Source: Tolypeutes matacus
Lineage: Eukaryota; Chordata; Mammalia; Cingulata; Chlamyphoridae
NCBI GenBank assembly: GCA_026826555.1
Contig: JAKSZT010054308.1
Coordinates: 5,722,131-5,786,130 of the forward strand
Direction of reading: 5' to 3'
DNA length: 64,000 nt
This document shows, in pieces, positions 11,091 to 22,398 of this stretch (within the stretch, counting starts at the first letter, position 1; every line of letters starts with the position of its first letter). A program made the position numbers and the translations under genes. A model generated the notes under the pieces. It had not been told where the DNA came from, did not search any database, and saw only the letters and a program-made list of their open reading frames with translations.

Positions 11091-11165
11091 TCATGAACAC
11101 CCCATTCCCTATCCCCAACCCAGCCTCTGGTAACCTATATTCTAGATTCTAACTCTATGAGTCCC
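11091..11165 (-). mobile_element. LINE-1 3' end fragment
   Basis: The text 'cattccctatccccaaccca', 'ggtaacctatattctagatt' and 'ctaactctatgag' is also found in the LINE-1 ends near 27900 and 54790. Confidence 0.6.
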
Positions 11166-11711
11166 TACCTTCCCCTCCAAGCTCACCATCTTCTGGTGCC
11201 CATCTGTGTGTGACCAGGCATAGCACTTGTCTCTTTCTGGGCCTCCTCTCTTAGTCTTAGCTGTTCTGCTTTCTTCCTGAGTTCAGCTGTGGGCTGTCAA
11301 GCATATGGATCGTTCTCCTCAGCCTTGAGCTACTACATGGCCCCAGCCTTTGGGGGGGCCTCTTTCCATGCCTCTGTACTCTGTTGATTCCACACTTGGG
11401 ACCTCTCTTAGCCTCTTGGGGTTCAACTGTTTTCCTGCAGTCCTCTCTCTCACATGGCAGGATCAATATGGCAACTTCCTTTCTCTGGTTGTCTTTTCTG
11501 TATCTCAGTTTATACAAGGCCCAGCAAGACACGGAGACCCAACCTGAGTCATGCCTCACTGATGTAGTCCAATCAAAGGTGATCTAATTAGGTGATCTAA
11601 TCAAGGTTCCTTCACAGACTCTAATGCAATCAAAGGGTCTCACACCCACAGCAATGGATTAGTTCAAAACCATGATATCTTTTTGTGATTCACCAAATTC
11701 AAACTGTCACA
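11166..11711 (-). mobile_element. Solo LTR, family F (about 600 bp), copy F1
   Basis: The right end on + is aaactgtcaca; reversed it gives TGTGACAGTTTGAATTTGG, the start shared with copies at 15575-16218, 16890-17595, 27025-27648 and about 55014-55668. Shared interior words include 'ctgatgtagtccaatcaaag' and 'cacatggcaggatcaatatg'. The left end against the LINE-1 is approximate. Confidence 0.65.
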
Positions 11712-12507
11712 GAAGACTTCCTGAAGGAAGGGACGTTTGAAGTAGGACTTTGAAAAACAGAGAGACAGTGAAGTGAATCAGAAAGTGCACTGGAAACGTG
11801 TAGCCTATGACTCAATTTCCTCCTGTGCCAAATGGGGATAATAATGTAGGTAAAATGCTTGGCAAGGTATATGTCTCCAAAAATGTGGCGCTTCTGATTG
11901 TTATTGGTACCACAGTGCAATGTGGCTGGGCAATGCTATTCAGTTTAGCTTTCTCAAACCGTCAGTCTTGTTGAATCAACCACACTGGCCTTCTTAGGTA
12001 ATGTGTGTTAAAGTCCCTACTGAAGTTCTTTTGGAAATTCTTCAGTCTGGATTCACAGAAGCTCTGCTTCTTCTTTAAGCAACTTTGATAGATTTTGGAA
12101 ATAAAGCTGTACCTCCCCAGGAAATTCTGTCTTCTGTCTCTTGACTGGGCCCAGGCAGATATACGTGCCTACTTTGTGCCATGCGCAAAAAAATCCATGA
12201 ACCTTCCAGAGCTATTACCTGATTTTGTTTTTGTTTGTAAGTCTATGGCATAGAGTTGATCCACTTTGCTATTCAGGGCAGCTCTCCCTCAGAGAGTTTT
12301 GATTTCACGTTCTTCTTTGCCAAAATCAGCTTCAGTACTTGTTACCTGCCTCTGCTCCTCCCAGTCACTGGGGCCTCTGATGCTTAGGGTGCCCATGTAA
12401 TTGAGAGGGGTGCTGTTAATAAGTAAACCAGGGTAAACTCTGTAAACCAGAACTGGGTCAAACTCCCTGTTACTGTTGATTTATTTTTTTAAAGTTTGCA
12501 TTCTAAT
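11712..12507. other. Unassigned non-coding sequence
   Basis: No gene, RNA or repeat recognised. Short ORFs only, without family resemblance. Confidence 0.3.
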
Positions 12508-12559
12508 ATTCATAGATTGCTTGTGAAGTTTTAAAAACCTTCACAAGCAATCTATGAAT
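12508..12559. repeat. Perfect inverted repeat, 21-bp arms, 10-base loop
   Basis: The left arm (12508-12528) is 'attcatagattgcttgtgaa' plus g. The right arm (12539-12559) is its exact reverse complement. The centre is ttttaaaaac. It could form a hairpin in RNA or a cruciform in DNA. It matches no transposon terminus that I know. Confidence 0.9.
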
Positions 12560-13804
12560 TTGAACCTGTTGCCCTTTTGAGGTACAGTTTTGTCGTTCAC
12601 CTTCACTGAACATCCTCTCATATACACACTGGGGCATGGGGTTGCTGTTTTCCCACGATGTTTCCTCTCCTGCCACCTGGTTTTTGCACTGTTGTTCCTC
12701 CATGAAACTAATTGTTCTTACTTTTGTTCAGGCCCTCCTTGCACTGCTTCAAATTTCCATCACTACAGCCACAGTATAAGAATTAGTACTCCAGGGATTG
12801 GGGGCAGAAACCAGGAATATCTAAGGTTACATTTTCCCCACTCTATGGAGGACTGACACTCAGAGTTAGAAATTAGGTTTACTAATGGATTAATAAAGCA
12901 ATATTTCTTGCACATTCAATTTGTGGTCTAAGATTTATATCTGCTACCTGTGGGATTTGTGTGGGATTGCTAAGAATCCTCTTACAGTATATGTCTGCAT
13001 CCTGGATAAATTACAGCCCCTAGCACTGTAGCTAATACAGTTTGGGATGATTGCTGTGATTGTATTAGAAAGTTTATTTGAAGTCTTGAGATGGACCTAG
13101 AATTTAATACTGACTTCTGAAATTCCTGGGTACTGTAATGAGTTCAGTTGGAACGATAACTACAGAATGATTTATAGCCCATGAGTGGATATACAGTGGT
13201 TGGCAGATGGAGGGAACAGAGGGTAAATGCAGTCTAGTTAGAATTTTCTGAGAAGATTAATTTCTGTTCATCTCAGAAAAATAACTAAAAATGGAAGAAA
13301 GTGGAAAGTTACTATATCTCAGATTCTAAATTTCAACAAAATAACAACCAGTTTAATAGCTTGATGGTAAGAGAAGGGCACAGGCCTGAAAAATTTTGAC
13401 TTAAAAATTTGAATCTGACTTACAGTGATAGCTTTTGGTATGTGTTAAATAGCATGTTCTGGTCTGTGTTTCAGACTTTCAAAGTTCTGATGCTGGGAAT
13501 GGAGAGGCAGGAAGTAGAGTTGGTTTCATACCTTGATGACTAAGGAGATCCTGACACAGATTATGTAATTTCAGTTAAGCCTAGACCACATGAATTAGTA
13601 CAGAAATGTGACTGTTGAAACTTTTGGGAAGCCAAACAAAAGCACCCTTCTGTTGGGCCAAAGAGTCAGCTGCTAAGACAAAGTATCTCTCATGTCCCCC
13701 ATAGATGGGAAAAGAAGAGCTAGGTTTAGCTCTATGAACAGATGATATGACTATACCTAGAAACCCCAAGCAACTCTATTTGAAAAAATAAAGACCTACT
13801 AGAA
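12560..13804. other. Unassigned non-coding sequence
   Basis: No supported gene or repeat. The 88-codon frame at 12590 and others look incidental. Confidence 0.3.
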
Positions 13805-14075
13805 TTTATAAGGGAATTTTGTTAGGTGGAACAGATACATATATGAAAATCAAAGCCATTCTTTCTACTAGCAATAACCAACCAGAAATAGAAATGGGAA
13901 TAAATACTTCATTCAAAAAAGTGACAAAAATAAAAAATACTTTGGAATTAATTTCACAAGAATGGTACAGAACTTATATGAAGAAAACTATAGAGTTCTC
14001 TGAGAAAAGAACAAAATACATGCTCTTAATTAAAGACATACTCTATTCTTGGTTCATAAGTGCTAATTAATCAAA
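13805..14075 (+). mobile_element. LINE-1 ORF2 fragment (weak)
   Basis: An 83-codon open frame (13819-14070) has the composition and order of the part of L1 ORF2 downstream of the reverse transcriptase (Asn-Gln runs, 'INTSFKKVTKIKNTLELISQ'). Similarity was judged by eye and is modest. Confidence 0.45.
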
Positions 14076-14619
14076 TATCAATTGACCCTCCCCACTCCAA
14101 TGTATAAATTAAATGAAAATCTAAGTAGTACTAACATGGCCAAAAACATGACAAAACGTGTAATGGCAGGGATGGGAGATCAACCATACTAGATATTAAA
14201 ACCCAGAGCCAAAGCACAATGGTAATAAAATAGAAATTGACAAATAGAAGAATAGAGGAATAGAATAGAAAGACAAGAAATGGATATCAGTATATATAGA
14301 CAGAAATAATAGCAAGTGCAAAGGGCCTGCAGTAGGAGCAAAGAGGCCTGTGTAGCTGTATCCAGAGCCAGGAGGAAAGTGTTAAGAGCTTATGTCAGAG
14401 AGGGAGCAGGGAGCCAGATAAGGCAGGGCCTTGCAAATCATAAGGACTTTGGCATTTACCCTGCAGGAAATGAGAAACCCCTAGAGTTTTGAGAAGAGGA
14501 ATTACAATGTTTTTTTTTTTTTTTTTTTTTTAAATAACCTTATTTCAAATTAAGAAAAAAATAACAGAAAAAGGCAACTCTTTTGGAAGCTGGGAAACTA
14601 AAATTTGTGGTATCTTTTA
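14076..14619. other. Unassigned, likely ancient repeat
   Basis: The stretch 14300-14490 ('agcaagtgcaaagggcctgc', 'ggcagggccttgcaaatcat', 'aaggactttggcatttaccc') resembles a common ancient mammalian repeat whose name I cannot give. A poly(T) run follows at 14512-14531. Confidence 0.35.
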
Positions 14620-15574
14620 CATTTAACCTATTTGTGTAGTTATATGTGAAATGGGTTTCTTGTAGGCAGCATATAGTTTGGTTTTGGCTTTTCTATCCAG
14701 TCTGATAATCTCTGCCCTTTTATTAGGGTGTTTAGACCATTTACACGTTATGTGATTATTGATATGAATGTGTTTAAATCTACCTTCTAGGTATTTGCTT
14801 CCTATTGTTCCATCTGTTATTTGTTCCCCCTTTCTGCCTTCTTTTGGATTATTTTGTTATGATTCCATTTTATCTCCTTTATTGGTTTAAATATAATTAT
14901 TTATTCTATTTTAGTGGTTGCTTTAGAGTTGATAGTATGCATCTTTAACTTACACAGACTATTTTCAAGTAAATTTTACCAATTCACATATTATATAAGA
15001 AACTTGCAACAGTATATATCTATGTCCCCCCATTCCCAGTCTTTGTGCTATTGTTTTAATGTAAGTACTTCTGTATATGTTATGAATTACACAATACAAT
15101 ACTACTACTTTTTATTGAAAAAGTCAATTATCTTTTTAAGGAATCAAAATAAGAAAAGCTTTTATATCTAGCCATATATTTACCATTTCTTGTGCTGTTT
15201 ATTCCTCTGAATAGATATGAATTTCTACTTGGTATCATTTTCATTCTGTCTGAAGGACTTCTTCTAATGTTTCTTATAGTGCACATCTGCTAGTGATGAA
15301 TTATTTCAGTTTTTATTTCACTCTTGTTTTAGAAAGACATTTTTATTAGATATAGAATTCTAGTTTGATAGTTTTCATTTCTTTCAGTACCTTTGTCTTC
15401 TAGCTGACATTGTTCCTGATGAGAAATCTGCTGTGAAATGTATCTTTTTTTCCTGGCTATTATGATCTTTTTCTTTCTCATTGGTTTTAAGCAATTTGAT
15501 TATATATGCCTTGGCATAGATTTTCTTCATGTTTTTTTGTGTTTGATATTGCATGATCTTCTTGGATCTCTGGG

Positions 15575-16218
15575 TATATTAGTCAGCTAAAGGGGTGCTG
15601 ATGCAAAAATACCAGAAATATATTGGCTTTTATAAATGAATATTTATTTGGGGTAGAAGTTTACAGTTACCAGGCCATAAAGTGTAAGTTACTTCCCTCA
15701 CCAAAGTCTGTTGCCATGTGTTGGAGCAAGATGGCTGCTGACATCTGCAAGGTTCAGGTTTCCTCTTCCTCTCAAGGCTCCATGGTCCCAGCTTCTTCCA
15801 ATATCAGGGATAAGTCTCGTCTCTCTCCCGGACTCAGCTGCTCTGCTCTCACCATAAGGCCAGCTGTAAACTAGCAGGCAAATGGCTCATCTCTCTTCCT
15901 GGGGCTTCTGCCATGTCTAATGGAGCCTTCTCTCTTTTCTCACGTATCTGCTTCTCTGTGTATTTACTTCTTGGGGCTCCAGCATTAAAACTCTAACTTT
16001 CTCCCTTGCCATGTTGTTTTCTCTGTGAGTCCTCACCCACCAAGGGGTCAGGGTTTCAACTTCCTACTGAAGTGGCCCAATCAAAGCCTTAATCATTATT
16101 TAATCAAGTAAAAGTGAAACCTCTGAATCCAATCTAATCTAATATGCCCAGAGGAACAGACCAATTTACAAACATAATATCTATTTTAGGAATTCATAAA
16201 CAATATCAAACTGCTACA
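15575..16218 (-). mobile_element. Solo LTR, family F, copy F2
   Basis: Ends 'aatatcaaactgctaca' on +, which reversed is TGTAGCAGTTTGATATT. The left end 'tattagtcagctaaaggggt' plus 'gctgatgcaaaa' mirrors the end of copy 27025-27648. The 5-bp duplication ctggg lies on both sides (15570-15574, 16219-16223). Confidence 0.8.
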
Positions 16219-16617
16219 CTGGGTTTATAGTTTTGTTCAAATTTGGAAAAATTTCAGCAGTTATTTCTTCAAAAATTTACCCTGTTCACCCTTCCTCTTC
16301 TTTGGCTATTCAAATCTCATATATATATTAGATTGCTTGAAGTTATAGCTCAGTGGTGCTCTGTATATTTTGTTTTAGTTTTTTTCCTTTCTGTGTTCTT
16401 TTGTATAGGTCTATTGCTATGTCATCAAGTTCACTTATTTTTCTTCTGTAATTTCTAATATGTTGGTAATCCCATCCAGTGTATTCTTTATTTCAGACAT
16501 TGTATTTTTCATCTCTAGAAGTTCTATTTGGTTCTTTTTTGTATCTTCCAAATTTCTTCTTAATGTGCTCAATCTTTCCCTTATTGAATGTACCAAATTT
16601 AGTTGTGCCAATGGTTT

Positions 16618-16719
16618 TTTTTTTTTTTTTTTTTTTTTTACCGGGAGGTCCCAGGGATCGAACCCAGGTCCCTCCATATGGCAGACGGATGCCCAACCAT
16701 TTGAGCCACATCCGCCCCC
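16618..16719 (-). mobile_element. DAS SINE, short form
   Basis: Poly(T), 'accgggaggtcccagggatc' and the head 'tgagccacatccgcccc'. Flanked by gccaatggttt at 16607-16617 and 16720-16730. Confidence 0.94.
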
Positions 16720-16774
16720 GCCAATGGTTTTAATTATCTTTGTCTACTAATTCTGATATCTATGCTATTTCTAG

Positions 16775-16889
16775 GTTTTTTTTTTTATTGATTGATTTCT
16801 CTCATCATTTTGAGAGAGAGAGAGAAAGAGAAGTAGTTATAGGTTTACATAAAAATCATGCATAAAATACAGAGTTCCCATATACCACC
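16775..16889 (-). mobile_element. LINE-1 3' end fragment with (GA)n
   Basis: Poly(T), an (AG)n stretch at about 16812-16832, then 'aggtttacataaaaatcatg' and 'acagagttcccatatacc', words repeated in other L1 3' ends in this window (18170, 26900, 54240). Confidence 0.6.
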
Positions 16890-17595
16890 TGTGGCAGTTT
16901 GAGATTATTTTATGAATCCCCAAACGAGAAAGATTATGTTTGTAAACTAATCTATTCCTCTGTGTTTGATACCCTTTGATTGTATTAAATTCAGTTGAGG
17001 GGCCTTTGATTAGATTTTGGTAGGACTTTTTATTGCACTACATCAGTGAGGCATGACTTAGGTTGTGTCCTCCCCTCTCTCCCCTCACCCCAACTGGGTG
17101 TGATATAAATGGACACTCACTCAGACAGACACAGGAAGAGAGAGCTCTACCATTTTTGATCCTGCCATGTGACAGAAAGGAGAGGCTTAAACAGCTGAGG
17201 CCCTGGGGCCATTTGCCTGATAGCTTACAGCTGAACTTGGGAAGAGAACAGAACAGCTGAGACTAATATAGGAGGCCTGGAAAGAAACAAGCCCTATGCC
17301 AGGAGAGAGAGGACTAGAGAAGGCTGGGCCCACGGAGCAGCTCAAGAGGAAAGGGTGAGCCCAGAGGGAAAGGCTGAAACCTGGGCAGGGATCAGCAGTT
17401 ATCTTGCTTCACCACATGGCAACATGCCAGGATCAACAAGTAGCTGACTTTGGTGAGAAAGCATCTCTGATGGTGCCTCTGCTTGGGCTTTTCATGGCCT
17501 TGGAACTGTAAGGTTTTACCCTAAATAAATTCCCTTTATAAAAGTCAACAGAGTTCTGGTACTTTGCATTGGCGGCCCTTTGGCAAACTAAAACA
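16890..17595 (+). mobile_element. Solo LTR, family F, copy F3
   Basis: Starts TGTGGCAGTTTGAGATTA and ends GGCAAACTAAAACA. AATAAA near 17524 and 'gtactttgcattggcggccc' near the end. Flanking ccacc / ccact suggests a slightly decayed 5-bp duplication. Confidence 0.75.
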
Positions 17596-17612
17596 CCACT
17601 CTATTAGTAAAA

Positions 17613-17978
17613 TCTCCCCCCCCCCCCCGCCCTTGTTGTTTGTACTCACTGCTTGCTCTCTGTGACCATTTGCTGTGTGTTCTGTCTGTGTCTACTTGTC
17701 TTTTCTTCTTGGCTTTCTCTTTTTAGGAGGCACTGGGAACTGATCCCGTGAACTCCGGTGTGGGAGAGAGGCACTCAATTGCTTGAACCACTTCATCTCC
17801 CTGGTCTGATGCATCTCTCATTGTCTCTCCTCTGTGTCTCCCTTTGTTGTGGCATCTTGCTGTGCCAGCTCTCTGTGGTGCAGGCCAGCTTGCCTTTACC
17901 AGGAGGCCCCAGGAATTGAACCTGGGGCCTCCCATATGATAGACGGGAGCCCAATCATTTGAGCCACATCCGCTTTCC
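17613..17978 (-). mobile_element. DAS-type SINE, long two-module form
   Basis: Two modules on +: 'ggaggcactgggaactgatc' and 'aggaattgaacctggggcct', each ending in a 'ttga.ccac' type head, joined by a pyrimidine-rich linker. Flanks share tctattagtaa before and after. Confidence 0.75.
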
Positions 17979-19704
17979 ATCTATTAGTAATATCTTGCAT
18001 TAGTTTGGTACATTTGTTGAAATTGATGAAAGAACATTTTTTATAATTATACTCAACTATAGTCCATGGTTCACCTTAGGGTTCACTTTGTTGTACAGTC
18101 CTATGGATTTTCTTTTCTTTTTAAAAATTTCTTTTTTACTTTTTTTTTTTTTTGCTAAAGAAGTTGTAGTTTTACAGAAAAATCATACACAATATACAGA
18201 ATTCCCATATAACACCCTATTAATAACACCTTGTATTACTATGGTGCATTTGTTACAATTCATGATGAACATTTTTATAATTGCACTATTAACTATAGTC
18301 AATCATTTACAATAAGGTTCACTATGTGGTAGAGTCATATGTGTTTGTTTTAAAATTTTTATTCTAGTAACATATATACAACCCAAAATTTCTCCTTTTA
18401 ACTGTATTCAAATATATAATTCTGTGCTGTTAATTACAGTCACAGTATTGTGCTATCATCATGATCATCTATTACCAAAACATTTCCATTATCCCAAATA
18501 GAAACTGTACAATTTAAGCATTTACTCCCCATTTTCTACCTCCACACCAGCTCCTGGAAACCTTTATTCTAGTTTCTGATTCTATGAATTTGCTTATTCT
18601 AATAATTTCATATCAATGAGATCACACAATTTTTGTCCTTTTCTTTTTGGCTTATTTCTCTCAACATTATGTCTTCAAGATTCGTCCATATTGTTACATG
18701 TATCAGTACTTCATTCCTTTTTATAGCTGAATAATATTCCATTGTGCATATATACCACATTTTGTTTATCCATTCATCTGTTGATGGGCACTTGGGTTCC
18801 TTCCATCTTTCAGCAATTGTGAATAATGCTGCTATGAACATCAGTGTGCAGGTATCTGTTCAAGTCCCTGCTGTCAATTCTTTTGGGTATCTATCCAGAA
18901 GTGGGATGTGGGGCCATATGGTAACTCTATATTCAACTTCTGAGGAACTGCCAGATTATCTTCCACAGAGTCTGTATCATAATATATTCCCACCAACAAT
19001 GATTGAATGTTTCTATTTCTTCACATCTTCTCCAAGACTTATAATTTTCTTCTTTTTTAAACAGTAGCCATTTTAGTGGTCATGGAATGATATTTCATTG
19101 TGGTTTTGATCTGCATTTCCCAAATAGCTAATGATATTAAGCTATCTTTTCATGTACTTTTTGGCCATTTGTATATCTTCTTTGGAGAAATGTCTATTCA
19201 AGTCTTTAACCCATTTTTAAGGGTTGTTTGTCTTTTGTTGTTCTTTATAAATTCTAGATATTAAACGCTTATTGGATATGTAGTTTCCAAATATTTTCTA
19301 CCATTGAATAGGTTGCTGTTTTATTTTCATAACAAAGTCCTTTGATGTAAAAAGGTTTCAATTTTGATGAGGTACCATTGATCTATTTTTTTCTTTTTCT
19401 TTTGTTGCTTGTGCTTTGGGTGTAAAGTCTAAGAAACCATTGTCTAATTCAAGGTCCTGAAGATGCTTCCTTATGTTTTCCTCTAGGAGTTTTATAGTTC
19501 TGGTTCTTATATTTAGGTCATTGATGCATTTTGATTTAATTTTTGTACATGGTGTGAGATAGGGGGTCCACCTTCATTCTTTTGCCTATGGATACCCAGT
19601 TTTCACCACAACCATTTGTTGAAGAGACTATTCTTTCCCAGTTGAGAAGACTTGGCACCCTTATCAAAATCAGTTGGTCATAGATGTGTTAATTTCTTTC
19701 TTTC

Positions 19705-19929
19705 TTTTTTTTTTTTTTGAGGTACCAGGAGCTGGGGATTGAACCCAGGACCATGTATGTGGGAAGCCTGTGCTCAACCACTGAGCCACATCAGTTCCCC
19801 TGAGTTGGTTTTTTCATTTGGTTTGCTTGTTGTTTGTTTTTGTTGTTAATTAGGAGGCACCAGGAACCAAACACAGGACCTCTCATGTAGGAAGCAGGTA
19901 CTCAACCACTTGAGCCACATCTGCTCCCT
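19705..19929 (-). mobile_element. DAS-type SINE, two-module form
   Basis: Module one 'tgaggtaccaggagctgggg' and module two 'taggaggcaccaggaaccaa' to 'cacttgagccacatctgctc'. A near relative lies at 59812-60005 with the same linker 'ctgagttggttttttcattt'. Confidence 0.8.
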
Positions 19930-20033
19930 GAGGGTTGATTTCTGAGCTCTCAGTTTGACTCTATTGGTCAATATGTCTGTCCTTGCACCAGTACCATGCC
20001 GTTTTGATTACTGTAGCTTTGCAATAATTTTTT

Positions 20034-20127
20034 TTCTTTATCTTTTTTTAGGAGGCACCAGAGATTGAACCTGGGACCTTGTACATAGGAAGCAGGTGCT
20101 CAACCACTGACCTACAACCACTCTCTG
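20034..20127 (-). mobile_element. DAS-type SINE, single module, decayed
   Basis: 'ttaggaggcaccagagattg', 'aacctgggaccttgtacata' and a worn head 'caaccactgacctac'. Inserted in LINE-1. Confidence 0.65.
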
Positions 20128-20918
20128 AAATAAGTTTTAAGATGGAGAAGTGTGAGTCCTTCAAATTTATTCTTCTTTTTCAAAATGGCTTTGGCTATTC
20201 AGGACCCCTTACCCTTTCATATGAATAAATTTGATGATTGGCTTTTCCATTTCTGCAAAGAAGGCTTTTGGAATTTTGATGGGAGATTGTGTTGAATCTG
20301 TAATTCACTTTGGTTAGAATGGACATCTTTACAATATTTAGTCTTCCAATCAATGAACACAGAATGTCCTTCAATTTATTTAGGTCTTTAGGTCTTTGGT
20401 TTCTTTTAACAATGTTTTATAGCTTTCTGGGTACAAGCCCTTTACATCCTTGGTTAGATTTATTTCTAGATTTTTTATTTTCAGTTGCTTTTGTATTGGA
20501 TTTTTCTTGATTTCTTCACGTCATTCATGACTAGCCTGTAGAAACACTATTGACTTTGGGGTGTTGATATGTACCCTGCTACTTTGCTGAATTCATTTAT
20601 TAGCCCTGGTAGCTTTGTTGTGGATTTTTCAGGATTTTCTGTATATCATATCACGTTATCTGCAAGTAAGGGAAGTTTTACTTCTTCCTTTCCAATATGG
20701 ATGACTTTTATTTCTTCTTCTCACAAAAGAAGAGCCTATAAGAGGTAAAATTCAACATTTGATTCACTTATCAGATCTTACTATTACATTTAAAACTTTT
20801 CTTTCATAATTGAGATTTTATTGGTTGTTTTGAAGATCAGCACAGACCTTATGAACAATTTGTACACAATTCTTAATGTACATACCAAAACCCTAAATAG
20901 CCAGGTAGTTGTTTTTCT

Positions 20919-21106
20919 TTTTTTTTTTTTTTTAAAGATTTTATTTATTTATTCATTTATCCCCCCCTTGCTGCTTGTGCTCGCTGGGTCAGCTAACCAC
21001 GCCGTGCGGGCGGGCTTGCCTTCACCGGGAGGCCCCGGGAACCGAACCCGGGGCCTCCCATATGGTAAACGGGAGCCCTACTGATTGAGCCACAGCCGCT
21101 TCCCAA
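20919..21106 (-). mobile_element. DAS SINE, GC-rich long form
   Basis: Poly(T), 'aaagattttatttatttatt', 'gtgctcgctgggtcagctaa', 'ccgggaaccgaacccggggc' and the head 'gattgagccacagccgcttc'. An 18-bp perfect target duplication ccaggtagttgtttttct at 20901-20918 and 21107-21124. Confidence 0.96.
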
Positions 21107-21509
21107 CCAGGTAGTTGTTTTTCTAAAGTTATTCCAGTGACTTTCCAGCTTAAAATTTGGAGGCAAGTTTTCCTTAAGAAGCTATCAAGTACTAATATCT
21201 TCAAATGTTGATAAACTCTTACATCTTTAAGTCCCACTAATTCACAATTTAATACCATACACACTACATACTCATATTTCCAATCTTTTACAGCACATAA
21301 CAAAGTTATTAGAAAAACTGGACGACTATGACCAAGGATGTTGTAGAGTTCTGACAGGGAGAGCCAAGGCCAGGGAGTGGTTTTAAGAAACATGTCTACT
21401 AAAAAACATGGGAATAGGAGTTATTTAAAATGTTCAACACATTAAATGCACGACTGTGATTCCAAATCACCATTTAGTATGTGCCATATTATAGGGGATA
21501 AAAACTGAC

Positions 21510-21617
21510 TTATTTAACTACAATATGAGAAGAGACAAGTCGTAACAAGGTAAGCATACTGGAAAGTGTGTTTGGATAACCAAAGTGTAGCTTAAACCAA
21601 GCATCCGGCTTATACAT
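21510..21617 (+). other. NUMT: mitochondrial 12S rRNA 3' end and tRNA-Val 5' part
   Basis: 'gagaagagacaagtcgtaac', 'aaggtaagcatactggaaag' and 'tgtgtttggataaccaaagt', then 'gtagcttaaaccaagcatcc' correspond to the conserved 3' end of mammalian mitochondrial 12S rRNA running into tRNA-Val. It is an inert nuclear copy of about 0.1 kb. The edges are estimated. Confidence 0.88.
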
Positions 21618-22002
21618 CCCCCAGTGGAATGTTAAGCTGACACCCAAGACAGTCAAAGCCTCCCATAATCCAATATCCCATTATTTTCTGGTTGTACCAA
21701 AAAACAAACAACCAGCAAATGATTTCCCCTCTTAAAAAAAAGAATTTACACTTAAAAAAAATGGGATGAGGTGGGATTCCAATCGCCTTCTTAAAAATGT
21801 TTCTTCTAGAGCTACTAAAAACTTGCATTTACAAAATAGCTGATAAAAACATTCCTCTGGATTGTACAAAAAGGGAGAAACAGGGACCACTGATAAGACA
21901 TGGTATGGTATTAACCAGACTTGGCTTCTTTCTCTCTTCCTTCATCGGAGGCTGGACTCTCCTCATTTTTAGTTTCTCCATTTTCCGCAGGTAAATCTTT
22001 AG

Positions 22003-22100
22003 TTTCTTTCTTTTTTTTTTTTTAAAGATTTTATTTATTTATTCATTTATACCCCCCTTGCTGCTGTGCTCGCTGGGTCAGCCAACCACGCCATCCGTCG
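22003..22100 (-). mobile_element. DAS SINE fragment, GC-rich form
   Basis: Poly(T), 'aaagattttatttatttatt' and 'gctcgctgggtcagccaacc', then breaks off near 'acgcca' without its tRNA head. It cuts the HMGN1 pseudogene. Confidence 0.8.
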
Positions 22101-22129
22101 TGTACACTTGTAATTTGAAAAAGAATTCA

Positions 22130-22398
22130 TTGGAGGAGCAGATGTGGCTCAAGCAGTTGAACACCTGCCTACCACAGGGGAGGTCCCGTGTTGGATTCCT
22201 GGTACCTCCTGAAGAAAAGAAAAGAAAAAAACCAAAAACAACCAGCCAAACAAACAACAGGCAAAACGAACGAGAAAACCAACTCAGGGAAGCCCGTGTG
22301 GCTCAGTAATTCAACGCTGGCTTCCCACATATGAGGTGGTTCAATTCCCATATTGGTTCAATTCCCAATACCTAAAAAAAAAAAAAAAAAAAAAAAAA
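22130..22398 (+). mobile_element. DAS-type SINE, two-module form
   Basis: Heads 'gagcagatgtggctcaagca' and 'gggaagcccgtgtggctcag', each followed by a B-box-like 'ttcaattccca' or 'ttggattcctgg', an A-rich linker and final poly(A). Confidence 0.75.

Larger units (their letters stand above)
14620..16770 (-). mobile_element. LINE-1, ORF1 to start of ORF2, interrupted
   Basis: On the - strand a frame near 16600-16440 reads like an ORF1 coiled coil ('IELLEMKNTMSEIKNTLDGI'). Further left the + text 'gtaggcagcatatagtttgg' and 'tctgcccttttattaggg' is the reverse complement of the L1 endonuclease region. So ORF1 (right) precedes ORF2 (left) on the - strand. Interrupted by an LTR (15575-16218) and a DAS SINE (16618-16719). 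Frames are broken. Confidence 0.6.
17979..20740 (-). mobile_element. LINE-1, ORF2 C-terminal half plus 3' region
   Basis: The - strand frame 18841-18608 reads as the L1 ORF2 C-terminus ('MEYYSAIKRNEVLIHVTIW', then 'LEDIMLREIS'). The rest to about 20740 is the L1 text upstream of that, with stops. 17979-18600 is the 3' untranslated part. Two DAS SINE insertions lie at 19705-19929 and 20034-20127. Inactive. Confidence 0.85.
20800..22001 (-). pseudogene. HMGN1: HMGN1 processed pseudogene (C-terminal coding end plus 3' UTR)
   Basis: HMGN1 is a small chromatin protein that binds nucleosomes. On the - strand, 22001-21911 encodes ETKDLPAENGETKNEESPAS then DEGREKEAKSG and a stop (21911-21913), the acidic C-terminal tail of HMGN1. 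No introns are seen. Leftward runs a long 3' UTR with 'gtacaatccagaggaatgtt' and 'gcttaacattccactggggg', ending at AATAAA (reverse of 20817-20822) near 20800. The coding part is cut at about 22002 by DAS SINE sequence, so nucleosome-binding residues are absent. A DAS SINE (20919-21106) and a mitochondrial piece (21510-21617) interrupt the UTR. The functional HMGN1 is elsewhere. Identification of the coding end is firm; the extent of the 3' UTR is inferred. Confidence 0.8.

Noticed and set aside
12508..12559. microRNA precursor
   Set aside because: Perfect 21-bp arms with a short loop and no extended imperfect stem; no evidence of processing. Kept only as an inverted repeat.
21530..21612. Ribosomal RNA or tRNA gene
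   Set aside because: It is only the 3' tip of mitochondrial 12S plus part of tRNA-Val in nuclear DNA, so it is a NUMT.
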